Assembly (NCBI GenBank): GCA_003229095.1
Contig: QIHS01000433.1
Coordinates: 1 to 10,049 of the forward strand
DNA length: 10,049 bases
From: Woeseia sp.
GTDB taxonomy: Bacteria; Pseudomonadota; Gammaproteobacteria; Steroidobacterales; Woeseiaceae
Reading direction: 5' to 3'
In this document: piece after piece, positions 1 through 6,126 of the stretch
Layout: every line of letters begins with the position of its first letter
Position numbering within the stretch: position 1 is the first letter of the stretch
The notes under the pieces: model-generated
What the model was told of the DNA's origin: nothing
The model's input: the letters and a program-made list of their open reading frames with translations, nothing else
Database searches by the model: none
Position numbers and translations under genes: made by a program

Positions 1-614
1 CGCATGAGTGACGAATGTACCGGAACACTCACCGGCAACAGGATAGCGCGCCGTGCGCCCGCCTCTTTGGCGAGTACAAGCAGTCGCTCAATTGCTGACC
101 GGTGACCCGCAACAACGACCTGTCCTGGAGAATTGAAATTAACCGGTTCGGCCACGCCAATCTCCGCCACAGCGACACAGACATCAGCAATCGCCTGAGC
201 CTCAAGGCCCAATATTGCGGCTACCGCGCCCTCGTTCGCAGGTATCGCGCTTTGCATCGCCTCGGCACGCCGCCTGACCAGTGCAAGTGCGCTCGCAAAA
301 TCAAGCGCGCCCGCACAAACCAGCGCCGAGTACTCTCCAAGACTGTGCCCTGCCATCATCGTGGGTCCGACACCTCCGGCGGCAATGTATGCACGCCACG
401 TCGCCACCGCTGCTGTGAGCATGACCGGCTGGGTATTGATCGTTTCGTCCAGAGATTCCTTCGGCCCTTGCTCCACCAGCGCCCATAGATCAAAACCCAA
501 AATAGCGCTGGCTTCTGCATAGGTCTCGCGCACCTGTGGATACGCTGCGGCGAGATCTGCCTGCATACCGACTGATTGTGAACCCTGGCCAGGGAATACG
601 AAAGCGGTCGTCAA
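1..614 (-). CDS. fabD: Malonyl-CoA:acyl carrier protein transacylase FabD (partial, C-terminus beyond left edge)
   Basis: FabD moves the malonyl group from CoA to acyl carrier protein in the cytoplasm, supplying the extender unit for type II fatty acid synthesis. The visible 204 residues match the family throughout: FPGQGSQ at residues 7-13, the nucleophile elbow GHSLGEYS with catalytic Ser91 (His90 before it), the malonate-carboxylate-binding Arg at 116, NFNSPGQVV at about 159-167, and the second catalytic residue His200 in VPVHSSLM. About 105 residues are missing compared with the usual ~309. The start is TTG at 612-614: no ATG lies in frame, the protein aligns with E. coli FabD from its first residues, and GGAG (622-625) sits 7 bases upstream. 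It lies 43 bases downstream of rrtA on the same strand, not behind fabH as in the usual fab cluster. Identity is seen directly; the effect of this context on expression is inference. Confidence 0.96.
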   Translation of the reverse strand, partial: MTTAFVFPGQGSQSVGMQADLAAAYPQVRETYAEASAILGFDLWALVEQGPKESLDETINTQPVMLTAAVATWRAYIAAGGVGPTMMAGHSLGEYSALVCAGALDFASALALVRRRAEAMQSAIPANEGAVAAILGLEAQAIADVCVAVAEIGVAEPVNFNSPGQVVVAGHRSAIERLLVLAKEAGARRAILLPVSVPVHSSLM

Positions 615-621
615 TGTATTT

Positions 622-625
622 CTCC
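622..625 (-). promoter_or_regulatory. Shine-Dalgarno GGAG that fixes the TTG start of fabD
   Basis: On the minus strand GGAG is followed by 7 bases and then TTG (614-612). No ATG or GTG in the fabD frame is nearby, so this site decides the start. It lies in the 43-base gap between rrtA and fabD. Confidence 0.6.
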
Positions 626-656
626 GAAGTTGATACCACTGCGGTGAGCAGACCGG

Positions 657-662
657 ATTATA
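657..662 (-). promoter_or_regulatory. Candidate -10 box (TATAAT) for fabD
   Basis: The minus strand reads a perfect TATAAT across the rrtA stop codon. Transcription starting about 7 bases later would give fabD a leader of roughly 35 bases containing its GGAG. The matching -35 position (about 680-685, TAGAGT) is poor and there is no TG extension. It is a plausible but unproven secondary promoter that would let fabD be expressed independently of rrtA. Confidence 0.3.
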
Positions 663-1281
663 TAGAGGCGGCCTTCGTGACTCTACGCCAAATCAGGCCC
701 GCCGCGGCGATTCCCCCGATGGCGCCGTAGAGATGCGCGTTGACGGCTACCGGACCACCCGCAGCAGACTCAGAACCGGGTAACGGGCCGGATACCTGCT
801 CGAAAGCCAGTTTCGAAATAATCATCACAATGAGTATTCCTGATTCCAGCGGTCGCTTGCGGCAACCTGCCATTGCACCGGCGAGCATCAATCCATGCAA
901 TACGCCCGAAAAGCCGACATACCACAACATGTCTTTGTCCAAAAACCAGAATCCGGAGGACACCGTGAGCATGGATAGCATCAACACGAGCATCCAGTGC
1001 GAAAGCGAACAGTATTGTCCAACCAGCAGCCAGATCACCACCAGCCCACTGATATTGAGCAAGAGGTGGGCATTGCCGAGGTGAACATAATGCGCGCTGA
1101 GAAGACGCCAGTATTGACCGTCTGCAATCGCCAGTCGGTCGTACATCAGAAGATCCCGGCCGGCATCGCCAAACGCGGCCATAGCCACACAGAGCAACGC
1201 CAGACCCGCTGGCAGCCACCACTGCACGGAAGATCTGAGCCAGCCTGCCAGGCCAGAATCGCAACGATTGAATAACCCCAT
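658..1281 (-). CDS. rrtA: Rhombosortase (rhomboid-type intramembrane serine protease)
   Basis: Rhombosortases are small rhomboid proteases of the inner membrane that cleave the C-terminal GlyGly-CTERM sorting tail of proteins secreted by the T2SS. This 207-residue protein is of usual length and has the family signatures: WRLLSAHYVHLGNAHLLLN at about 58-76, catalytic Ser125 in GFSG (123-126) followed by VLHG, and catalytic His183 in AHLYGAIGG (182-190). Hydrophobic segments lie at about 22-38, 71-90, 96-113, 125-140, 148-162 and 184-198, consistent with a six-helix rhomboid core. The ATG at 1281 is the only good start; no Shine-Dalgarno is visible before it. It is divergent from the gspG-N operon across an 84-base spacer and is followed by fabD. 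Assignment rests on motifs; substrates (GlyGly-CTERM proteins) are not in this window. Confidence 0.9.
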   Translation of the reverse strand: MGLFNRCDSGLAGWLRSSVQWWLPAGLALLCVAMAAFGDAGRDLLMYDRLAIADGQYWRLLSAHYVHLGNAHLLLNISGLVVIWLLVGQYCSLSHWMLVLMLSMLTVSSGFWFLDKDMLWYVGFSGVLHGLMLAGAMAGCRKRPLESGILIVMIISKLAFEQVSGPLPGSESAAGGPVAVNAHLYGAIGGIAAAGLIWRRVTKAASI

Positions 1282-1284
1282 GTT

Positions 1285-1293
1285 TGCTATACT
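1285..1293 (+). promoter_or_regulatory. Candidate extended -10 promoter of the gspG-N operon
   Basis: The sequence TGCTATACT is a TG-n-TATACT extended -10 element, four bases beyond the rrtA start codon. The position 17 bases upstream (1265-1270, CGATTG) is a poor -35, which extended -10 promoters tolerate. Transcription would start near 1300 and give a leader of about 65 bases before gspG. It is the best match in the 84-base divergent spacer, but this is inference from consensus only. Confidence 0.4.
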
Positions 1294-1353
1294 GACGTTT
1301 AAGCAGATTGAGAGTCAACGCGTTGTTCTGGCGGCAACGTCAAACACGCTTTC

Positions 1354-1357
1354 GGAG
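1354..1357 (+). promoter_or_regulatory. Shine-Dalgarno GGAG for the GTG start of gspG
   Basis: GGAG is followed by 8 bases and then GTG at 1366. No ATG lies between this site and the prepilin cleavage site, so it fixes the start. Confidence 0.65.
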
Positions 1358-1365
1358 CAAATTCA

Positions 1366-1800
1366 GTGAGTCACATCAGCAAGCAAAACCAACAGGGATT
1401 TACGTTGATCGAGATTATGGTCGTGATCGTTATCCTCGGCATTCTTGCGGCGATTGTCGCACCCAACGTCATTGGAAAAATCGACCAGGCCAATGTCACC
1501 CGGATCCAGCAAGACCTGCGTGGCATCGAAAACGCGCTTAAATTCTATCGGCTTGACACATTCTCCTATCCGACCAGCGAGCAGGGACTCGATGCGCTGG
1601 TGAATCAACCAGCGGATCCCAACATTCGCAACTGGCAGCGCGGTGGTTACCTCGATCGCGCGCCCAAAGACCCATGGGACAGGGAATATTTGTACCTGAG
1701 CCCCGGCCAGAATGGCGAAATCGATATATTCACGCTGGGTCGGGACGGCAATCCTGGCGGTGAGGGTGTGGATACCGATATCGGCAACTGGGATCTCTAG
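1366..1800 (+). CDS. gspG: T2SS major pseudopilin GspG
   Basis: GspG is the major subunit of the periplasmic pseudopilus that drives substrates through the secretin. The 144-residue precursor has a short basic leader ending QNQQG; prepilin peptidase is expected to cut between Gly11 and Phe12, giving a mature 133-residue protein with the conserved Glu5 (precursor Glu16). The hydrophobic helix spans about 12-32. The C-terminal half has the GspG hallmarks: YPTSEQGLDAL at about 68-78, a GYLDRAPKDPWDREY segment at about 93-107, and the Asp-rich calcium loop LGRDGNPGGEG...DTDIGNWD at 124-143. The start is GTG with GGAG 8 bases upstream. It is the first gene of the gsp operon, 18 bases before gspH. 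The operon begins here rather than with gspC or gspD. Confidence 0.96.
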   Translation: MSHISKQNQQGFTLIEIMVVIVILGILAAIVAPNVIGKIDQANVTRIQQDLRGIENALKFYRLDTFSYPTSEQGLDALVNQPADPNIRNWQRGGYLDRAPKDPWDREYLYLSPGQNGEIDIFTLGRDGNPGGEGVDTDIGNWDL

Positions 1801-1818
1801 CCCGGACTAGCAAGAATT

Positions 1819-2331
1819 TTGAGACATTCTCAGCGGTCGCAAAATGTGGAAACCGGCGGAGACTCGGGCTTTACGCTAATCGAACTCCTGGTCGTCATGG
1901 TCATCACGGGCATCATCGTCGCGGTCGCCTTGTTGTCGTTCAACCTCCTTGGCCAGGCTCGTGACCTGGAAACCGAAACAAGGCGAATGTCCGCGCTGAT
2001 TCAGATGGTCAATGACAATGCGACGATTCAGGGCCGCGATTTCGGGCTCGAGGTCATGCTGTCAGGCTATCGCTTCCTCGAGTTCGACCCCTTCCTGAAT
2101 CAGTGGTTTGAGGTCACCGACGATGAATCGATGGACGAACATGTTCTGCAGGAAGGCTTGCAATTCGAGCTAGTTGTCGAGGAGCACCAGATACAGCTCC
2201 ACGAGATAGCAAGAGAGACTGAGAATGAAGACCCCGACGATCGTGATCTGACGGATGACTACCTGCCACATATATTGATACTTTCCAGCGGAGATTGCGT
2301 TTCGTCCGCCAACACGACGGCACGGAGATGA
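1819..2331 (+). CDS. gspH: T2SS minor pseudopilin GspH, C-terminus disrupted by a frameshift
   Basis: GspH is a minor pseudopilin that links the pseudopilus tip to the GspG shaft. The precursor has a leader ending DSG, a predicted cut between Gly17 and Phe18, Glu5 of the mature protein (Glu22), and a hydrophobic helix at about 18-40. The core is intact up to LPHILILSSGD (about 149-159), where family members normally continue with a TPF-like turn and final beta strands. Here the frame instead gives an unrelated 11-residue tail and stops at TGA 2329-2331. A GspH-like ending is readable in another frame to 2393 (listed separately). The start is uncertain: TTG 1819 gives the longer leader and GTG 1846 a shorter one (8 residues to the cut); neither has a strong Shine-Dalgarno. 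Gene identity is confident; whether the protein works is not. Confidence 0.85.
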   Translation: MRHSQRSQNVETGGDSGFTLIELLVVMVITGIIVAVALLSFNLLGQARDLETETRRMSALIQMVNDNATIQGRDFGLEVMLSGYRFLEFDPFLNQWFEVTDDESMDEHVLQEGLQFELVVEEHQIQLHEIARETENEDPDDRDLTDDYLPHILILSSGDCVSSANTTARR

Positions 2332-2393
2332 CACTGACAATGTCTCTTGAAGGTGAACTGGAGATTGCCGATGACGCGTCAGATACACTCTAG
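2295..2393 (+). pseudogene. gspH: Displaced 3' end of gspH in a shifted frame
   Basis: From about 2295 a frame displaced by one base from gspH reads LRFVRQHDGTEMTLTMSLEG and continues through ELEIADD to TAG 2391-2393. This looks like the final strands of a GspH pseudopilin, and it would overlap the gspI ATG (2371) by 23 bases, a normal arrangement for coupled gsp genes. The upstream frame ends its real homology at SSGD (2284-2295), and a stretch of about four or five residues seems to be missing between the two. That pattern suggests a deletion of 1, 4, 7, 10, 13 or 16 bases near 2290-2297, real or from assembly. Reading-frame facts are seen directly; the ancestral sequence is inferred. Confidence 0.75.
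2360..2363 (+). promoter_or_regulatory. Shine-Dalgarno GGAG that fixes the ATG start of gspI
   Basis: GGAG is followed by 7 bases and then ATG at 2371. This favours ATG 2371 over the upstream in-frame TTG at 2347, and leaves a 13-residue leader typical of pseudopilins. Confidence 0.65.
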
Positions 2394-2823
2394 AAGGCTC
2401 AAGCGCGGCTTCACCCTGATTGAAGTGCTGATCGCCGTGTCGATTGCGGCACTGGGTTTGACTGCCGTGGCAACTGCCATCATAAGCCAAATGGTTGATA
2501 CAGGCTCCGTTATCCGCGAGCGTACCTATGCGAGCTGGGTTGCGCAAAACAAAATCGCGGAGCTGCGACTTGCCAATGTCGTGCCCGAGGTCAGTGAGTC
2601 AAGCGGCGAAGTCGAATTTGCCAGCATCGAATGGGCCTGGAGTGCCAATATTTCGGCGACAGGTGTTGAGAACCTGTTTCGAGTCGATGTCAGTGTGTCT
2701 TACCCGGGCACGGACGACACTATCCTTGTTGTTGCCGGCTTTATCGGTGAACCCAACCCGCCAGGACAGGGAAACCTTGCCTGGGCTCGAAGCGGGGGCG
2801 GCAGCGCAGGAGGCAGGACCTGA
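2371..2823 (+). CDS. gspI: T2SS minor pseudopilin GspI
   Basis: GspI is the hub of the pseudopilus tip complex with GspJ and GspK. The 150-residue precursor has a basic leader ending RRLKRG, a predicted cut between Gly13 and Phe14, Glu5 of the mature protein (Glu18) and a hydrophobic helix at about 14-40. The ASWVAQNKIAELRL segment at 54-67 is the characteristic GspI signature after the helix. The tail from about 126 is rich in Gly and Pro and seems longer than in most GspI proteins. Those Gly codons also carry the ribosome binding site for gspJ, which starts 3 bases after the stop. ATG 2371 is chosen because of GGAG 7 bases upstream. It overlaps the displaced end of gspH, suggesting that the two were translationally coupled before the frameshift. 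Confidence 0.93.
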   Translation: MTRQIHSRRLKRGFTLIEVLIAVSIAALGLTAVATAIISQMVDTGSVIRERTYASWVAQNKIAELRLANVVPEVSESSGEVEFASIEWAWSANISATGVENLFRVDVSVSYPGTDDTILVVAGFIGEPNPPGQGNLAWARSGGGSAGGRT

Positions 2824-2826
2824 AAG

Positions 2827-3444
2827 TTGAGGCAGCGGCGACAACAAACTGCATTCACGCTGATTGAATTGCTGGTCGCAATGGCCGTGTTCGCGATTCT
2901 TGCGGCGTTCGCATACGGCGCATTAGGCCAGGCCTTACTGAGTTCCGAGATCCTCTCGGATCGCATGAACAGACTTCAGGCGCTGCAACGCACGGTGAGA
3001 ATGCTGAGTGATGATTTCCAGCAGCTTGCACCCAGACCCGTACGCGATGAGCTCAGTGGTAACTACGCCCCTGCTCTGAGTACGAATTTCCAGTCGGGTT
3101 ATGCAATCGAACTGACGCGCGGCGGATGGAGTAACCCAATGGTACTGCCACGCTCGACCTTACAGCGAGCGGCATATCGCATCGAGGACGGCGAACTCAT
3201 TCGCTACCACTGGAACGTTCTGGACCGCACTTTGAGCCAGGAACCGCTGGCCCAAACGCTGCTGGACGGAGTCGAGAGCATAGAGTTTCGTTTCCATGAA
3301 GCGGGTGGTCAGGTTTCAGCGCAATGGCCACCGCTGAATCAACTTGCAGCGGCAAATCCTCGGCTGCGGCCCGTTGCGGTCGAATTCGTATTGCAACTGG
3401 ACATTGAGGGCGAGATAAATCGCCTGATTGAGGTCGCACCGTGA
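2827..3444 (+). CDS. gspJ: T2SS minor pseudopilin GspJ
   Basis: GspJ joins GspI and GspK in the pseudopilus tip. The 205-residue precursor has a basic leader (RQRRQQTA), a pseudopilin helix from Phe10 to about 32 with FTLIELL and Glu14 (mature Glu5), and a long C-terminal globular domain with the GspJ-type segments LSDDFQQLAPRPVRD (about 59-73) and FRFHEAGGQV (about 155-164). The residue before the cleavage site is Ala9, not the nearly invariant Gly, which may slow processing. The start is TTG at 2827, with AGGA (2815-2818) 8 bases upstream and a fuller AGGAGG at 2808-2813; no ATG lies in frame before the helix. It ends in a 4-base overlap (GTGA) with gspK, pointing to coupled translation. 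Confidence 0.93.
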   Translation: MRQRRQQTAFTLIELLVAMAVFAILAAFAYGALGQALLSSEILSDRMNRLQALQRTVRMLSDDFQQLAPRPVRDELSGNYAPALSTNFQSGYAIELTRGGWSNPMVLPRSTLQRAAYRIEDGELIRYHWNVLDRTLSQEPLAQTLLDGVESIEFRFHEAGGQVSAQWPPLNQLAAANPRLRPVAVEFVLQLDIEGEINRLIEVAP

Positions 3445-4358
3445 ATCGGCACAAAAAATCGCGCGGTGTGGCACTGATTACGGCGCTACTGATCACCGCC
3501 CTGGCAACCATTATTGTGACCAATCTTGCCTGGGACAATGTCATGGACAGGCAGCGAGCAACTGTGTTGCACCGCGACCAGGCGATACAGGTTGCCCTGG
3601 GCGCCGAAAGCTGGGTGATCGACATCCTGCGCCAGGATCTCCAAGACAATCAGACCGACCACCTTGGGGAAATATGGGCATCCGAGTTGCCCGGGCTGCC
3701 GATAGAAGGCGGCGAGGTGTTTGGTGTCATCGAAGACCTGCAAGCGCGATTCAATATCAATAACCTGGTCGATAATCGCGGCCGGGTTGACCAGGATTCG
3801 GTCGATCAATTCAAACATCTCCTGAATGCGCTTGGACTGGACCCTCGATTTGCCGGCATCACCGCCGACTGGATCGACAGTGACACCGACCCTCTTTTTC
3901 CCGATGGCGCCGAAGATTCCATCTACACCGGTCTGACACCACCATACCGAACAAACAACCAGAGTTTGACCAGTGTTAGCGAGCTCGCCGCTATCGAAGG
4001 GATGGACCGAGCGACGTTCCGGCTTCTTGAGCCGCACATTTCCGCCTTGCCGGGGCGTACCGAGATCAATGTCAACACAGCGACAGCCCCCGTGTTGATG
4101 TCACTCGATGAAAATATGACGGCAGCCAATGTCGAGGCATTGATATCGGAGCGTGAGGGAGCGGGCTTTTCTGACCCAGCTGCGTCATTTTCCGCAATCG
4201 GCCTTACGATTCCGCCGAGCAAGTTGGGCGAATCAAGCCAATACTTTCGATTGAAGGTCGTCGTGCGGATTGGTACGGTACGCATCACGTTGTATAGCTT
4301 GCTACTGCGCGGGACGAATGGCGTGACACCCATCCTGCGCAGTCTGGGAACTACCTGA
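3441..4358 (+). CDS. gspK: T2SS minor pseudopilin GspK
   Basis: GspK caps the pseudopilus tip and is the largest pseudopilin. The 305-residue precursor has a leader MNRHKKSRG, a predicted cut between Gly9 and Val10, and a hydrophobic helix at about 10-30. Position 5 of the mature protein is Thr14 rather than Glu, as is normal for GspK. The large globular domain contains ARFNINNLVD at about 102-111, the Asp-rich DWIDSDTDP region at about 143-151 and a conserved EINVNTA motif at 208-214. The start is GTG 3441, overlapping the gspJ stop by 4 bases, with GAGG (3430-3433) 7 bases upstream. gspL begins one base after the stop. No sign of damage is visible. Confidence 0.95.
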   Translation: MNRHKKSRGVALITALLITALATIIVTNLAWDNVMDRQRATVLHRDQAIQVALGAESWVIDILRQDLQDNQTDHLGEIWASELPGLPIEGGEVFGVIEDLQARFNINNLVDNRGRVDQDSVDQFKHLLNALGLDPRFAGITADWIDSDTDPLFPDGAEDSIYTGLTPPYRTNNQSLTSVSELAAIEGMDRATFRLLEPHISALPGRTEINVNTATAPVLMSLDENMTAANVEALISEREGAGFSDPAASFSAIGLTIPPSKLGESSQYFRLKVVVRIGTVRITLYSLLLRGTNGVTPILRSLGTT

Positions 4359-4359
4359 A

Positions 4360-5628
4360 ATGTCGGAATATCTGGTCATACGCCTGGGCGAAACATCGGA
4401 CCCAATTGCCCACTGGATCGCGGTTGACGAGACCGGTGCCCGGCGTAGTCCATGCGTGTCGGGTCTGTTGCCTGATGCCGTTAAGGATATTGGCGACCGC
4501 ACGGTCATCGTTTTGGTGCCAGGGGTCGAAGTACTGACAACCAGCGTCGATATACCGATCAAAGGCGCAAAAATGCAGGCGGCGCTGCCGTACGCGCTTG
4601 AGGAATTGCTGGCAGACGATGTTGAGTCGCTGCATTTCGCGGCGGGCAGCAAGCGTTCCAATGGCAGAACGCCCGTCAGCGTGGTCAGCAGGCAGGCAAT
4701 GGACCACTGGATTTCTGTTCTTCGGGATGCTGGCATTGAGGCGAATTCAATTGTCGCCGAAAACTATGGCCTCGCACGAATTCCCGGCACCATCAGCATG
4801 CTGTTGGCTGAAGACACCGTATTCATCAATGATGGTAATGATGCCGAACTGGTCATGCAGGGCGTCAGTCCTGGTGATGCGCTGGCCTCAATTGGTGCGC
4901 TTGACGACGACATTGACGCGGCAGAGGAACAGTCTCCTGTCAGCAATTTGCCGCGTCACGTTCTTTTGTACTGCAAGCCGGACGACGACGAACGTTATCG
5001 GCATGACTGGATTGCGATACGCCACGAATTGGATAGCCTCGACGTCAAGTTGCTGGCAGACGGTGTAATGCCAAGACTCGCTGTCACTGTGGCGACCGGC
5101 GCGGGTGTCAATCTCCTGCAGGGAAGTTACGCGCCGACGCAGGAATACTCCGAGCTGTTCCGGCCCTGGAAGTACGCTGCCATACTGTTGCTTGCGTTTG
5201 GGCTGGTTGGTTTTGCTGGCAAGGCGGCTGGGTTGTACCTGATGAACCAACAAGAGGCCGAACTCAGGCAGACATTTAACGCCGAGTATCGGCAAATGCT
5301 CTCAGGCGCACCCGAGACCGACGATCCGGCGGCGGTCATCAATTCCCTTCGCCGGCGCATTGGAAATGTCGATGCGCCGCCGCTTTTTCTGCAATCCATG
5401 GCGCAACTTAGTCGTGCAGTTGAACAAAACCAAAACGCACAGATACAGGCGATAAGCTTCAGGGCAGGTGTTATCGACCTGCGCGTCACTGCGCCGGATG
5501 TGGCGACGCTTGATTCTGTGCAACGCCAGATAGGACAAAGCGGTCAGTTTCGGGCCACTATTCAGTCGACTGACCAGGACGGCGAAAAAGTAAGCAGCCG
5601 AATACAAATCCAGGCGGTGGGCTCATGA
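4360..5628 (+). CDS. gspL: T2SS inner-membrane platform protein GspL
   Basis: GspL recruits the ATPase GspE to the inner membrane and pairs with GspM. The 422-residue protein has the expected bitopic layout: a large N-terminal cytoplasmic domain (about 1-268), one membrane helix at about 272-294 following FRPWK, a linker with a heptad-like Glu/Gln-rich stretch at about 296-310, and a periplasmic domain to the end that should adopt the ferredoxin-like fold used to dimerise with GspM. The N-terminal DIPIKGAKMQAALPYALEE stretch (about 64-82) is typical of the family. ATG 4360 starts one base after the gspK stop; its ribosome binding site is weak, suggesting coupling. It overlaps gspM by 4 bases (ATGA). 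The partner ATPase gene gspE is not in the window. Confidence 0.94.
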   Translation: MSEYLVIRLGETSDPIAHWIAVDETGARRSPCVSGLLPDAVKDIGDRTVIVLVPGVEVLTTSVDIPIKGAKMQAALPYALEELLADDVESLHFAAGSKRSNGRTPVSVVSRQAMDHWISVLRDAGIEANSIVAENYGLARIPGTISMLLAEDTVFINDGNDAELVMQGVSPGDALASIGALDDDIDAAEEQSPVSNLPRHVLLYCKPDDDERYRHDWIAIRHELDSLDVKLLADGVMPRLAVTVATGAGVNLLQGSYAPTQEYSELFRPWKYAAILLLAFGLVGFAGKAAGLYLMNQQEAELRQTFNAEYRQMLSGAPETDDPAAVINSLRRRIGNVDAPPLFLQSMAQLSRAVEQNQNAQIQAISFRAGVIDLRVTAPDVATLDSVQRQIGQSGQFRATIQSTDQDGEKVSSRIQIQAVGS

Positions 5629-6110
5629 AGAACTGGTTTTTTTCGATGCAGGCCCGTGAACGAATATTCGTGGCGACTGCGACGATCTTTATTGTGTTCG
5701 CGCTTATTTGGTTCGGCGGCTGGAAACCCCTGGATGCCCGACACACGGCGGCAGCTGCTCGAGTCGCGACCTGGCAACAATCGCTGAACAGCTTGCGACC
5801 TATGAGAGGCCAGCTTCAGGCCATGAGCAGTGGACAACCGATCTCCACCGGCCAGAATGAGTCACTGGTGATCATCATCGATAACAGCCTGCGTCAAAGG
5901 GGGCTTCACAGTGCCTTGCAACGCAGCCAGCCGACACTTGGAGGCAACGGAATCCGGGTTGAATTCGAGAGCGCAGCTTTTGACGATCTGATGCTCTGGA
6001 TTGGCGATCTGCATCGCCAATACGGGTTACAGGTTGTTTCAGGCAATTTTTCGACTGCATCGAGCGACACCCCGGGCCGGGTCAATTCCAGCGTGACCCT
6101 GGAACGCTGA
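5625..6110 (+). CDS. gspM: T2SS inner-membrane protein GspM
   Basis: GspM is a small bitopic membrane protein that dimerises with GspL and helps to couple the cytoplasmic ATPase to the pseudopilus. The 161-residue length is usual. A short cytoplasmic tail with the typical ARER sequence (10-13) is followed by one membrane helix at about 14-33 and a periplasmic domain. That domain has an amphipathic stretch (about 40-66) and a ferredoxin-like C-terminal half, including a FDDLMLWIGDLHRQYGLQV segment (about 120-138) typical of GspM. The ATG overlaps the gspL stop by 4 bases, so the two partners are likely made together. gspN follows 16 bases after the stop. Confidence 0.93.
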   Translation: MKNWFFSMQARERIFVATATIFIVFALIWFGGWKPLDARHTAAAARVATWQQSLNSLRPMRGQLQAMSSGQPISTGQNESLVIIIDNSLRQRGLHSALQRSQPTLGGNGIRVEFESAAFDDLMLWIGDLHRQYGLQVVSGNFSTASSDTPGRVNSSVTLER

Positions 6111-6126
6111 TTACGATTTTGCAATC

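Noticed and set aside
102..488. 128-residue plus-strand open frame
   Set aside because: It is antisense to fabD, whose motifs run across the whole region; the translation is Arg/His/Cys-rich with no recognisable domain.
770..1318. 182-residue minus-strand open frame overlapping rrtA
   Set aside because: It is a different frame of the same strand as rrtA; rrtA has the GFSG and AHLYG motifs and membrane helices, this one has none.
2281..2310. Programmed ribosomal frameshift in gspH
   Set aside because: No slippery heptamer is visible at the break, and residues of the conserved turn appear to be missing, which points to a deletion rather than a shift in reading.
2347..2370. Upstream TTG start for gspI adding 8 residues
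   Set aside because: ATG 2371 has GGAG at 7 bases and gives a normal 13-residue leader; the extension has no support.
3441..3497. Missing Glu5 in GspK as a defect
   Set aside because: Lack of Glu at this position is the normal state of GspK proteins.
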